NCBI GenBank assembly: GCA_030587365.1
Contig: JAUQZE010000018.1
Span: forward strand, 186,001 to 250,000
Direction of reading: 5' to 3'
DNA length: 64,000 nt
Source of the DNA: Candidatus Freyarchaeota archaeon
Lineage (GTDB): Archaea; Asgardarchaeota; Jordiarchaeia; Jordiarchaeales; Jordiarchaeaceae
The notes beneath the pieces are model-generated. The model did no database searches. It saw only the letters and a list, made by a program, of their open reading frames with translations, and was not told where the DNA came from. A program made the position numbers and the translations under genes. Below are positions 27,147 through 35,717 of the stretch, piece after piece (the first letter of the stretch is position 1; each line of letters starts with the position of its first letter).

Positions 27147-27998
27147 TCATTCCTTTTGTCCAACTAGGCTACTACAATTTTCCAAGCTTCCAAGATATGT
27201 CCCATCTAGCAATTTAACTTTGGCTGTGCCTTTTTCCACCATGTTTGATGACAATATGGGTCCAAGAAATTTTATGTCTGGACGGTTAAGTGCCACCCCT
27301 CCTAAAAGGGGATTGAATGCTGGAACTACAATGATTTTCGTATTTTCAATTTGAATAGACTCTTTTTTCAAATCTTCTATTGGGTTTGAAGTCTCTCGCA
27401 AGCCAAGGTGATTAGCGAATGAAGATGCGATTTTTTCCTTATCCCCTCTGAGCTCTATCCAAGCGGGTACAAACCACTTTCCTCCCATTCCATCCCTCAT
27501 CTCAATTACGGGATGATTATGCCCAATGATAATGTAGTCTGATTGAAGTAAATCGGGTTTAGGCCAAGCATGCCCGTGAACAAATCCGACCTTAATATCA
27601 TCATTCTCGATCAGAAATCCCTTTGAAGAATGAACAAAGATATTATTTGGTAACAGCAAATCGAGATTAGTATCATGATTTCCTAAGGTTATTTGAACAT
27701 CGACTTTTTCAGAAATATCCTCTAGAAGTCTTGTGACCCCCCGCCACTCCGAGTGAGAAACTCTGAAAATATTATGCTTAACATCTCCAATGATAATGAG
27801 GCTATCCGCATTGGTTCGTTCAATTAGATCCAAAATCCTGTCCTTCATTTCCTCTGATTGGGACGGAATTACAACTCCTTTTTGTGCCAAAAGAAATTCG
27901 TAACCCAAGTGCAAATCCGCAATACATAAAATTTTTTTGTCCGAAAAATTAACAAGAAGTGCAGGCTCATCAACTATAGGAAAAACCGGCTGAACCAA
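27147..27998 (-). CDS. COG1407-type metallophosphoesterase
   Basis: The 283-residue protein has the full calcineurin-like set: IADLHLGYEFLLAQKG, IIGDVKHNIF, TLGNHDTNLDLL, FVHGHAWPKPDLL and IIGHNHPVI, whose Asp, His and Asn residues coordinate two metal ions. It belongs to the ICC-like COG1407 group found beside Lhr helicases in many archaea, so the pair probably shares a nucleic-acid repair or processing pathway, though the substrate is unknown. The ATG is the complement of 27996-27998. A gap of about 130 bases separates it from lhr. The C-terminal about 90 residues form the family's extra domain (VVPAFNPLLGGVALN). Confidence 0.9.
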   Translation of the reverse strand: MVQPVFPIVDEPALLVNFSDKKILCIADLHLGYEFLLAQKGVVIPSQSEEMKDRILDLIERTNADSLIIIGDVKHNIFRVSHSEWRGVTRLLEDISEKVDVQITLGNHDTNLDLLLPNNIFVHSSKGFLIENDDIKVGFVHGHAWPKPDLLQSDYIIIGHNHPVIEMRDGMGGKWFVPAWIELRGDKEKIASSFANHLGLRETSNPIEDLKKESIQIENTKIIVVPAFNPLLGGVALNRPDIKFLGPILSSNMVEKGTAKVKLLDGTYLGSLENCSSLVGQKE

Positions 27999-28257
27999 TC
28001 CAGAACGCCTCTTTCAATGCAACAGAACCATTTATTACTACTAGGAAAGGTTCTAAATACCCATTTGCAACTATACATAAACCACTCTTAGTGAAAAACC
28101 TTTCTAAACAATAGTTAATTCCAAGCTCAACAATTCCATAAAAATATTGCAGAGGCAGGGGTTTAACAACTACGCTTAGAACTAATAAGGGCAATGGGCA
28201 CCCTTTATAAAGTATGTCAAAGATTAGTTAGAGATAGAATTTGCTAGGTGCTAATTT

Positions 28258-28659
28258 ATGGAAATAATTGAACAGATTTACGCCAACAAGTACATAAGTG
28301 GAGAGAATCTAGAAAAGCTAGCGACCAATTTCGGGGAACGCCTATGGAAGGCTTTAAGAACAATCACAGAGAAGCGAGTAACAAAACACATTTTTAAACC
28401 TAGCAATAAGCAGATTTGGACAGTTTCCGGTAAAAACAGGGACTATCTAATAATTTCTGATTTTTATTGTACATGCGACGATTTCTATCTAAATGTAGTT
28501 ATACGGAAAAAAATTAAAGTCTGCTATCACATTTTAGCTAAAAGACTTGCCGAAGCATTAGACCTATATACCAGTTACGCTCAAACAGATGATAATTACG
28601 AAAAACTTATGCTGAAATTGAAGACAGTAGAAATAAAAAGCTCTAAAGAAAAAAAATAG
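28258..28659 (+). CDS. SWIM zinc-finger protein
   Basis: This 133-residue protein contains the SWIM motif CxC...CxH: SDFYCTCDDFYLNVVIRKKI followed by KVCYHILAKRL. SWIM domains bind zinc and take part in DNA or protein contacts; small archaeal SWIM proteins resemble the Sws1 family, which works with RAD51 paralogues, and a RadB gene is present elsewhere in this window. The N-terminal 60 residues (MEIIEQIYANKYISGENLEKL) are helical and the C-terminus is lysine-rich. The ATG at 28258 has a weak site GCTAGGTG upstream. The recombination link is family-based inference, not position-based. Confidence 0.82.
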   Translation: MEIIEQIYANKYISGENLEKLATNFGERLWKALRTITEKRVTKHIFKPSNKQIWTVSGKNRDYLIISDFYCTCDDFYLNVVIRKKIKVCYHILAKRLAEALDLYTSYAQTDDNYEKLMLKLKTVEIKSSKEKK

Positions 28660-28688
28660 AGAAAGAAAAAAATAATCCGGTGCGTATC

Positions 28689-28793
28689 ATGTCTATTGAT
28701 ATCACATTTGTACAATATCTAATAATAATACTGGGAATACTTACCCTAATTTTTATCATAGCCTACTCAATAATTGAAGCTGAAGAGAAATAA
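28689..28793 (+). CDS. Small single-span membrane peptide
   Basis: This 34-codon frame encodes one hydrophobic helix (YLIIILGILTLIFIIAYSII) with a short polar N-terminus (MSIDITFVQ) and an acidic tail (EAEEK). It lies 29 bases after the SWIM gene on the same strand and may be cotranscribed. The upstream TCCGGTG is only a weak ribosome site. Composition and topology suggest a real membrane peptide, but no homologue comes to mind. Confidence 0.45.
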   Translation: MSIDITFVQYLIIILGILTLIFIIAYSIIEAEEK

Positions 28794-28911
28794 TCCTCTT
28801 AATAAAAATAAGCAACTCCTAAAAACTCCAGTTTACTCTCTTTAAAACCCATACAAGCATATACCAAAGATCTTTCTTTGCCATAAGAGCAATAAAAAAA
28901 GAGGGAATAAA

Positions 28912-29133
28912 TTGGATGAAAAGGTAATAGGCAAAATATGGGATGCCTATAACAAAGCCGCCCCACATTTATGTGAACTTTTTTGGTTAAAAAACGAGAT
29001 AAGTTATCTAATTCCAAACACAAAAAACCTTGACACGTTTATTGATGCTTTAAACCAAAAAATACAGGAAGAAAAAACGATCTCCCGGAAAACTGATTTA
29101 AAAATTTTTATTTTTTATCTAATCTCAAAATAG
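28912..29133 (+). CDS. Small hypothetical protein
   Basis: This 73-codon frame starts at a TTG with GAGGG ten bases upstream; an overlapping ATG four bases later stops after three codons, so TTG is the only workable start. The product is helical and mixed in charge (MDEKVIGKIWDAYNKAAPHL ... FIDALNQKIQEEKTISRKTD). I do not recognise it. It follows the SWIM and membrane-peptide genes on the same strand after about 120 bases. It could be spurious, but the ribosome site and balanced composition favour a gene. Confidence 0.42.
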   Translation: MDEKVIGKIWDAYNKAAPHLCELFWLKNEISYLIPNTKNLDTFIDALNQKIQEEKTISRKTDLKIFIFYLISK

Positions 29134-29580
29134 CCCTAATCCGTTAAAGCAACTCAAAACAAACTAATTTCAAGTTAAATACCCTTTATGCTAGATACAC
29201 AATCTACCTAGATTAGGAGCCATTTTCAAGGCTGTAACTATAAACCTTTAAAAAATCTATTGCATATTCCACAAAATTCAAAAAGTCTCTTTTTAAATGT
29301 TCAATTGGAGCGAAGGTTACCTTTTTTTCCTCTCAGTCCTCCTCCTATACGGAGCCTTCGCTCCAACTGTTTCCAAACTTAAGTTATTTAGTCTTTCCTT
29401 TAATAGCCTACCTATTTTATAAATAAAAAATTATAACCTTCAAACATAACCTTTATTTTTCAAAAATTTTATTTACATAAAAATATTACCTTTATTACCA
29501 GAAACATAAAATTTCCACCTATCGCATGAAAAATTTCAGAAAACCTAAAAAGTTTACAAAAATATAAAATTATAATAAGC
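29134..29580. other. Intergenic region, AT-rich with one long hairpin
   Basis: This 447-base region has no credible reading frame. Apart from the inverted repeat listed separately (29305-29366) it is very AT-rich; the last 120 bases before the AbrB-PhoU gene contain several T/A-rich promoter-like stretches, and no ribosome site precedes the ATG at 29581. Confidence 0.35.
29305..29366. repeat. Perfect 12-bp inverted repeat with pyrimidine-rich loop
   Basis: TTGGAGCGAAGG (29305-29316) and its exact complement CCTTCGCTCCAA (29355-29366) flank 38 bases that are almost entirely C and T except near the right end. It would form a 12-bp stem in either strand's RNA. The perfect match in an AT-rich intergenic region suggests a structured RNA, a terminator of the upstream group or a protein-binding site. 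Confidence 0.7.
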
Positions 29581-30657
29581 ATGGGACTAAAACCGATAAA
29601 AACATACATCTTAATAACAAATTTTTCTCCCCCTGAGGTTATCCTTTTGTTAAAAAAACAAACCCGTAAATTGGTTCGTTGGGGGTCTAGTAATACCCTA
29701 ATAATCAGTCTCCCCCGAGAATGGACAAAAAGAAACCAGCTTACTTGTGATCAGGAAATCAGCGTCATGGAAAATCCTGACGGTTCACTTCTCTTACTCC
29801 CTCCTACTGTAGCATCCGAACAAAGTGTACTAAGCGCAAATATTGACAGCCAGAAATACCCCACAAAAGAGTTCTTAGACCAAATAATCCAAACCAAATA
29901 CCTCAGCGGGCACGATTTAATTAACATCTCCTCAAAACAAGCTTTCACTCAGAAACGATATCAAGAAATCACCCAAATTAGCCAAAACCTCCTAGGTTTC
30001 GAGATCATAAGCAAAACTCCTAACCAAATAACCCTCCAAGATGTTATGAGCATACAGCAAACAAACCTAACCCTACTCATACGCATGATAAGCAGAACCA
30101 CCCTAGAACTTCTAGAAAATCTCATCCAAGCTTTACAGGAAAACAACATAACGCTAGCCGATGCCATCATCCAGAGCCGCGACAACATATACAAGTACCA
30201 CATGCGAATCGTACGACAACTTCGAAAAGCTCTCCAATACCCTGCACTCCTCACACAAATGGAACTCACAGCCCAAGACACATTAGACTACACAACCTAT
30301 GTAACAACCATAAACGACATAGCCGAAAACATAGAAACCATGAGTCGCGCCGTACTTAAACAACCCCACCCCCCAAAAAACGAGCACCACCAAGCAACAA
30401 TAGAACTACTCAAACAAACACTACAACTAATCCAACAAGCAACAGGCGCCTTCCTATTCCACAAAATACAAGACGCTGTCGACACCCTAAATACCATAAT
30501 CAAAATAAAAGAAAAGAAAAGGGAAACAGAAATCCAAATGGATAAAGAAACCAACATGCCAGGAATAGTCACCCTCCAAATAATACTCGACTCCATGGAA
30601 AAAATAGCAGAAGCAGCACGCCCCATAGCCCAAGCCGCACTAAGACAATCCCTATAA
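29581..30657 (+). CDS. AbrB-domain PhoU-like protein
   Basis: This 358-residue protein joins an N-terminal SpoVT/AbrB DNA-binding motif (TRKLVRWGSSNTLIISLP, about residues 28-45) to a helical PhoU-like domain (about 120-355: LDYTTYVTTINDIAENIETM, ILDSMEKIAEAARPIAQAA). Archaeal proteins of this layout are thought to regulate phosphate uptake, but no pst transporter gene is nearby. The frame opens at ATG 29581, yet the first 22 residues look non-conserved and a start around 29650, just before KKQTRKLVRW, is likely. The coding strand is strongly A/C-rich, a property shared with the start of the following atpB. Confidence 0.8.
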   Translation: MGLKPIKTYILITNFSPPEVILLLKKQTRKLVRWGSSNTLIISLPREWTKRNQLTCDQEISVMENPDGSLLLLPPTVASEQSVLSANIDSQKYPTKEFLDQIIQTKYLSGHDLINISSKQAFTQKRYQEITQISQNLLGFEIISKTPNQITLQDVMSIQQTNLTLLIRMISRTTLELLENLIQALQENNITLADAIIQSRDNIYKYHMRIVRQLRKALQYPALLTQMELTAQDTLDYTTYVTTINDIAENIETMSRAVLKQPHPPKNEHHQATIELLKQTLQLIQQATGAFLFHKIQDAVDTLNTIIKIKEKKRETEIQMDKETNMPGIVTLQIILDSMEKIAEAARPIAQAALRQSL

Positions 30658-30823
30658 CCCTCAAAAAAATAAAAACACAAAACTTTAAAACCCAAAATAA
30701 CTAATACCCAAACGAAATACCACCCCCCCAAACCCGCAAAAACTAAAATTATTAACACATAAAAATAACTTTGCTTAAAACTCCCAAGAAAGTTAAAAAA
30801 TCAAAAAAAATGGATGGTTAAAA

Positions 30824-32224
30824 ATGTACACCCAAAGACGTTACAAAACCGTTCAAGAAGTGGCCGGCCCCCTGATAATAGTAGAAGGAGTAGAAGGCGT
30901 CTCATACAATGAAGTAGTAGACATCGTAACCCCCAGCGGAGAAAAACGAAGAGGAACCGTACTAGAAGTAGGACTCGGAAAAGCAATAATACAAGTATTT
31001 GAGGGTACTAGAGGATTGGATGCTGACCAAACAACAGTTAGATTCACCGGAGAACCCCTCAAAATACCCCTATCAACAGACATCCTAGGAAGAATATTCG
31101 ACGGCTCAGCACAACCAATGGACGGAGGCCCCCCCATAATACCCGAAACAGAACTCGACATAAACGGCGCCCCAATCAACCCCTACGCCCGAACATACCC
31201 CCGAGAATTCATCCAAACAGGAATCAGCGCAATAGACGGAATGAACTCCCTAGTAAGAGGACAAAAACTACCACTATTCTCAGGAGCAGGACTCCCCCAC
31301 AACAGAATAGCAGCACAAATAGCAAGACAAGCAAAAGTCCTAGGAAAAGAAGAAGAATTCGCAGTAGTATTCACCGCCATGGGAATAACCGAAGAAGAAG
31401 CCCGATACTTCAGACAAGACTTCGAAAAAACAGGCGCCCTAGAAAACGTAGTAATGTTCCTAAACCTAGCAGACGACCCCGCAATCGAACGAATAATCAC
31501 CCCCCGATGCGCACTAACAGCCGCAGAATACCTAGCATACGAACTAGACCTACACCTACTAGTAATACTCACAGACATGACAAACTACGCAGAATCACTC
31601 CGAGAAATATCAGCAGCCCGAGAAGAAGTACCCGGAAGAAGAGGATACCCCGGATACCTATACACCGACCTAGCAACAATATACGAAAGAGCAGGAAGAA
31701 TACACGGAAGAAAAGGAACCATCACACAAATGCCCGTACTCTCCATGCCCAACTACGACATCACACACCCCATTAGCGATTTAACTGGCTATATTACTGA
31801 GGGGCAACTTATAGTTGATCAAGCACTGCATAGAAAAGGAATTTATCCTCCGATTGATCCTAGGCCTTCTCTCAGCAGGTTGATGAAGGAGGGTATTGGT
31901 AAGGAGCACACCAGGTTTGATCACCGTGAGGTTAGTGACCAGTTGTATTATGGTTATAGTGAGGGGTGTGATTTGCGTTCTCTGGTTGCTGTGGTTGGTG
32001 AGGAGGCTTTGTTGCCTCGTGATAGGAAGTTTTTGGAGTTTGCTGATCGTTTTGAAAGGGAGTTTGTTAATCAGGGTGAGTATGAGGAACGCAGCGTCGA
32101 GCAGACTCTTGACCTTGCCTGGGACTTGTTGAGTATGTTTCCTGAGGGTGAGCTTAAGCGTGTTGACCCTGAAACGGTTAACTGGGCTCGAAAGAATAAA
32201 AAGTATACATTCGCCGCCGAGTAA
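30824..32224 (+). CDS. atpB: A/V-type ATP synthase subunit B
   Basis: Subunit B is the non-catalytic partner of subunit A in the A1 head of archaeal ATP synthase. The 466-residue protein has GPLIIVEGVEGVSYNEVV, the degenerate P-loop region LPLFSGAGLPHNRIAAQIA, and MPVLSMPNYDITHPISDLTG. ATG 30824 is preceded by GGATGG rather than a strong ribosome site. Other ATP synthase genes are not adjacent, which is unusual since archaea mostly keep an atp operon. Coding-strand composition flips abruptly: up to about 31770 third positions are mostly A and C, afterwards T and G dominate, while the protein stays well conserved on both sides. Confidence 0.95.
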   Translation: MYTQRRYKTVQEVAGPLIIVEGVEGVSYNEVVDIVTPSGEKRRGTVLEVGLGKAIIQVFEGTRGLDADQTTVRFTGEPLKIPLSTDILGRIFDGSAQPMDGGPPIIPETELDINGAPINPYARTYPREFIQTGISAIDGMNSLVRGQKLPLFSGAGLPHNRIAAQIARQAKVLGKEEEFAVVFTAMGITEEEARYFRQDFEKTGALENVVMFLNLADDPAIERIITPRCALTAAEYLAYELDLHLLVILTDMTNYAESLREISAAREEVPGRRGYPGYLYTDLATIYERAGRIHGRKGTITQMPVLSMPNYDITHPISDLTGYITEGQLIVDQALHRKGIYPPIDPRPSLSRLMKEGIGKEHTRFDHREVSDQLYYGYSEGCDLRSLVAVVGEEALLPRDRKFLEFADRFEREFVNQGEYEERSVEQTLDLAWDLLSMFPEGELKRVDPETVNWARKNKKYTFAAE

Positions 32225-32363
32225 TTTCCTCCACTTTTTATGCTCCTATTTTCCTTAAAAAAAAGGAAAGTCTTTTGTCCTGTTTTTTGTTTGAAAACTG
32301 TTTTATTTCTTGCAAATTGAGCTTAGCTCTTTGATCTTATTCATGGAATAGATTTAAAGGAAT

Positions 32364-32405
32364 TTGAATGCCTTATTTTTATGATTGAATGCCTTATTTT
32401 TGTGA
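32364..32405. repeat. Tandem duplication of 21 bp
   Basis: Two head-to-tail 21-base units beginning TTGAATGCCTTATTTTT (32364-32384 and 32385-32405) differ at one base. They lie just upstream of the small cysteine protein gene at 32438 and may have duplicated a promoter element. Confidence 0.85.
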
Positions 32406-32437
32406 CATTTTATGATTTCAGATGGTGGGAAAGTAAT

Positions 32438-32836
32438 ATGTCTGATAAGAAAAAAGATGAGGACACTAAGAAATTCCTGCGTGAGACTCGTAAGGCTGTT
32501 CCAAAGATGAAGGAGGAGATAAAAAAGCGTGAAACACACGGTGAAACTGGGGTAGCAACGCTAAATGTTTTTCCAGATGAGTTAATTGATATCGCTAGAG
32601 AGAAGGAGAGAGAGGTCAAAGATGTGCCGGTCAGTTGCTTTAATTGTCCTTTAAGTAGTCAGTATGATGGAAATCCTTGTACATTCTCATCACCTGGTCT
32701 CTGCAAAGAGATGCAGAGCGCTATAAATGATTTGTTTGAGGGGAAGGCTCAAAAGTGGTTCGGGTTTAAATCTAAGGAAGCTGAAATGTTTGAGAATGAG
32801 GAAGAAAAATCACCAGAAAAAAACGAGAAGAGCTAA
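32438..32836 (+). CDS. Small four-cysteine protein, unknown
   Basis: The 132-residue product is charged and helical at both ends with a central cysteine group, PVSCFNCPLSSQYDGNPCTF and SPGLCKEM, spaced to bind zinc or an Fe-S cluster. I do not recognise the family. The frame is open from 32381, but ATG 32438 (MSDKKKDEDTKKFLRE) follows GGTGGGAAAG and avoids the hydrophobic, repeat-derived N-terminus that an upstream start would add. The tandem 21-bp repeat lies directly upstream. It is a single gene between atpB and a tiny unknown frame. Confidence 0.62.
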   Translation: MSDKKKDEDTKKFLRETRKAVPKMKEEIKKRETHGETGVATLNVFPDELIDIAREKEREVKDVPVSCFNCPLSSQYDGNPCTFSSPGLCKEMQSAINDLFEGKAQKWFGFKSKEAEMFENEEEKSPEKNEKS

Positions 32837-33083
32837 ACCGAACTTTTACTCATATACTTTTTAGTTCTCTTGCAAAATTACCGCGCTTTCTATGTTAATT
32901 TAAGCTTTAGTTGAGCTCAAACTTGTTTAATCTAAAATTGGTTTGAAAAGTGTTTAGTTATATGTCTTTTTGGGAAATAGGGGCAATAAAATTACCACTC
33001 TAAAGTATTGAGCGCTTCTGATTGGTGGTACAAGCATTTTTAGTTATCCAGAAAAAGTGTATTATTAAAATTGGTAGGGTCGC

Positions 33084-33302
33084 GTGTTTATGATAATGAA
33101 TCTATTCAAACAGGCAGCGACGAATAGCGTTATGGGCAATTACAAAGCGGCGATAGAATATTACAAGACTTTCATTGATAAAGCATCAAAATGTTACAAC
33201 GATTTAAAATCCGGTTCTAAGATTCAAAGCACTGATGAAAAGGGGCAAACAGAAACACGTGAGACACGCAAAATACGGGGGGCTTCTTTGAGTCAAGTCT
33301 AA
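33084..33302 (+). CDS. Small hypothetical protein with TPR-like helix pair
   Basis: This 72-codon frame starts at GTG 33084 (or ATG 33096). Residues about 15-38 (VMGNYKAAIEYYKTFIDKAS) read like one tetratricopeptide helix pair, the rest is polar. No ribosome site is obvious (GGTAGGGT lies 8-15 bases upstream). I do not recognise it and it may not be expressed. Immediately downstream (33333-33366) the 11-mer TCTCACCACTC occurs twice, 23 bases apart. Confidence 0.35.
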   Translation: MFMIMNLFKQAATNSVMGNYKAAIEYYKTFIDKASKCYNDLKSGSKIQSTDEKGQTETRETRKIRGASLSQV

Positions 33303-33461
33303 GGGAGGAGATGTAAAGGGTAGCGGCGTATGTCTCACCACTCAGCGTAGCTTAATCTCACCACTCGCAAAGGGAGTATTTTCTAATTAATGCAAATGAT
33401 TGATTTTAAGCCACTACTTTTATCAACTTTTCAGATATTTTATTCATATCGAGGTGAAAGA

Positions 33462-34634
33462 ATGAGTGCACCAGTTAGTATAAATTTCGAGGGCAGGTTA
33501 AAAAAAATAAGGGCGAAAATGGAAGAAGAAAAAATAGATGTCATAATCGGGACCCGTTTGAGGTCATTGGGATATTTCTCCGGTGCATTTATACCTTGGC
33601 GATCTGCTATAATCATTCCCTTAGATGGGGCGCCTGAAATTTTTACTTTACTACTCGATGTGGAGAGAGTGAAGGATGATAGTTGGATTAAAAAAGTTAA
33701 TATTTGGGGACCCGCCGAAGGAATGTATTTTGAGCCCCAGATCGTCGAATCTATTAAGAAACTTGGATATGATAAGGGAAGAATAGGCGTAGAGTATGGG
33801 CAAGAAATGATACTAGCATCTGGACACATACTAGCAGCCGAATACGATAAACTAAAGAACCTTTTACCCGAAGCAGAATTCAAGAACGCCACGCCCCTAA
33901 TAGACTATATAACAAGTATTAAAGAACCAGAGGAAATAAAACTTTTAAGAAGAGCTTCTGAAATAACTGATGTGGGGCAAAAGGCAGTAAAAGATGAACT
34001 CTGCGTGGGTATGACGGAGACAGAAGTGGCGGGGATAGCTGAGTACGCCATGAGGAAAGCGGGTAGTGACTGGGCCTGGACACTCACTGGTGGGCAAGAA
34101 ATCGCATCTGGCTATAGAACCGCTTACGCCATGGGCGGTTGCACACCCGCTACCACAAAAATAATCCAACCCGGAGACAATGTACTAGTTGATTTGCACG
34201 CAATGTATCAGCTATATTACGGTGACCTATCACACAACTACTTTGTAAATCAACCGACAAGAGAACAGAAAAAACTCGCAGACGCATATGTGGAAATCTG
34301 TTACGCTCTAATCGATGCAATGCATCCAGGAGCAAATCGGGGCCAAATCGCAGCCAACCTCCTAAACATTGCAAAAAGGCATGGTTATGAAAACGACATA
34401 CTCTTTGCATTTGGACATGGAATCGGAGGGGTTGGTAATGAGTCCTACCCCATAATTGTGGACATGGAGCCTTGGAACGAGATGGAACTAGAACCGAACA
34501 TGGTTGAGATTGCGGCGGTGGTTCTAAATAAGCCCGGTGTTGGAGGAATGCGGCTGGAGAGACCTGTATGGATAAAGGAAAGTGGTAATGAGGTTCTCCC
34601 AAAAACAGAGATAGAACCAGAAATAGTTGGCTGA
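33462..34634 (+). CDS. M24 family metallopeptidase (Xaa-Pro dipeptidase-like)
   Basis: Members of this family hydrolyse X-Pro peptide bonds or related substrates with two metal ions. The 390-residue protein has a creatinase-like N-terminal domain (about 1-150) and a pita-bread catalytic domain with ligands in VLVDLHAMYQLYYGDLSHN (two Asp), FGHGIGGVGNES (His), and the later Glu-containing IIVDMEPWNEMELEPN and VEIAAVVLN. ATG 33462 is chosen because GAGGTGAAAG precedes it; the frame is open further up but without a ribosome site. It is a single gene. Substrate cannot be read from sequence; some archaeal members act on non-peptide substrates. Confidence 0.9.
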   Translation: MSAPVSINFEGRLKKIRAKMEEEKIDVIIGTRLRSLGYFSGAFIPWRSAIIIPLDGAPEIFTLLLDVERVKDDSWIKKVNIWGPAEGMYFEPQIVESIKKLGYDKGRIGVEYGQEMILASGHILAAEYDKLKNLLPEAEFKNATPLIDYITSIKEPEEIKLLRRASEITDVGQKAVKDELCVGMTETEVAGIAEYAMRKAGSDWAWTLTGGQEIASGYRTAYAMGGCTPATTKIIQPGDNVLVDLHAMYQLYYGDLSHNYFVNQPTREQKKLADAYVEICYALIDAMHPGANRGQIAANLLNIAKRHGYENDILFAFGHGIGGVGNESYPIIVDMEPWNEMELEPNMVEIAAVVLNKPGVGGMRLERPVWIKESGNEVLPKTEIEPEIVG

Positions 34635-34881
34635 ACGTCTTTTAATTTCTTAAATGATAAGCCAATTAACTACCCCCCAATCCCCTTTTTTTTCAGGTTA
34701 TTATATTCGACTTACTGTTTTTTTGATTTTTGTCATCCTAAGAGCTGAAAGAATATTTCAAAATGTATGAATTTGATTAACAAATTTTGAGAAACCAATA
34801 GTTACTTTTCTTCATTTTATGAATAAGTAACTTAGTTATAATATCATATTTAAATAAACATTTCTTTATATTATAGATTAG
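34635..34881. other. Intergenic region downstream of the M24 peptidase
   Basis: Together with 34948-35101 this is a non-coding stretch around the tiny eL41 gene. It is AT-rich, with several T-runs downstream of the peptidase stop (about 34675-34725) that fit archaeal oligo-T termination. No other feature was seen. Confidence 0.3.
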
Positions 34882-34947
34882 CTACTTTCTCTTCCGTCTT
34901 TTCCGTTTCTGCCTTCGTAGTCGCTTTTTCTTCCATTTCTCTCTCAT
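34882..34947 (-). CDS. rpl41e: Ribosomal protein eL41 (21 residues)
   Basis: A 22-codon frame on the minus strand encodes MREKWKKKRLRRQKRKRRKR plus a final Lys, then TAG. This is the unmistakable single-helix, Arg/Lys-rich sequence of eL41, the smallest ribosomal protein, normally about 25 residues and starting M(R/K)xKWKKKR(M/L)RRLKRK. It sits at the subunit interface of the ribosome. It is too short for most gene finders and stands alone between the M24 peptidase and the CBS protein. A start ATG complementary to 34945-34947 gives the conserved N-terminus exactly. Confidence 0.88.
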   Translation of the reverse strand: MREKWKKKRLRRQKRKRRKRK

Positions 34948-35101
34948 AAATAGCACTCTCAGTGAATACCTGTATATCTATTAGTTCAGCTTGATACAGA
35001 GTAATTTCACTAAATTAAACCCTATTAATAAATATTTTTTTATCTTCTCTCTGCAAGAAAACTCCATGCGAAAGCTGGGGGTAGTTAACTTGAACTCCTT
35101 T

Positions 35102-35557
35102 TCAATCTATGGGTATCACGTATTTTTTAATGCTCTGGGGCACTTCTTGTGTTTCGCATGTTTCTCTGAGAAGATTGGCTGCAATTGGGCTCCATCTGAC
35201 GATGTCGAAGAGGGTTATTATACCAACGAGTTTTCCATCTTTCAGAATCGGTAATTTTTTCACTCTTTTCAAAAGCATGGTCTTTATAATGTCTTCAAGG
35301 CTCATTTCTGGTTTGCCGGAAATGAGTGGGGTGGACATTACTTCTTTAACCATGGTCTTTTCCGCGTCTCTTTTTTCTACAACAATTTTGCTTAGTATAT
35401 CTCTCTCAGTGAGAATTCCGACAGGTTTTCCTCTATCAACTGCAACTATGCTGCCGACCTTTCTATCATTCATTTTTTTGGTGGCTTTTAATACGCTCTC
35501 AGAAACATCAACAGTCAAAACATCCTTAACCATGATATCCTCAATTTTAATAGACAA
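35102..35557 (-). CDS. Two-CBS-domain protein
   Basis: This protein of about 151 residues consists of a CBS domain pair (SIKIEDIMVKDVLTVD ... KVGSIVAVDRGKPVGILTER; then MSTPLISGKPEMSLEDII ... KLPILKDGKLVGIITLFDI), which forms a Bateman module that binds adenine nucleotides. No catalytic domain is attached; such proteins usually regulate partners. The TTG start (complement of 35555-35557) is preferred over the upstream GTG because GAGGTG lies six bases before it and the domain begins directly. It is a single gene. Confidence 0.88.
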   Translation of the reverse strand: MSIKIEDIMVKDVLTVDVSESVLKATKKMNDRKVGSIVAVDRGKPVGILTERDILSKIVVEKRDAEKTMVKEVMSTPLISGKPEMSLEDIIKTMLLKRVKKLPILKDGKLVGIITLFDIVRWSPIAANLLRETCETQEVPQSIKKYVIPID

Positions 35558-35717
35558 AATCCACACCTCTCATTTTTTATGAGAATTTCTTTTTTTCTAA
35601 TCTGTTTGGGGGAACATAAAGTTTAAACATATCGATAACTTTAGAGACCTCAACTCTTTATTAATATAACTTAAATGCTTATATTGTCAAAACTAAATCC
35701 AAAACGGGTTAAATAAT

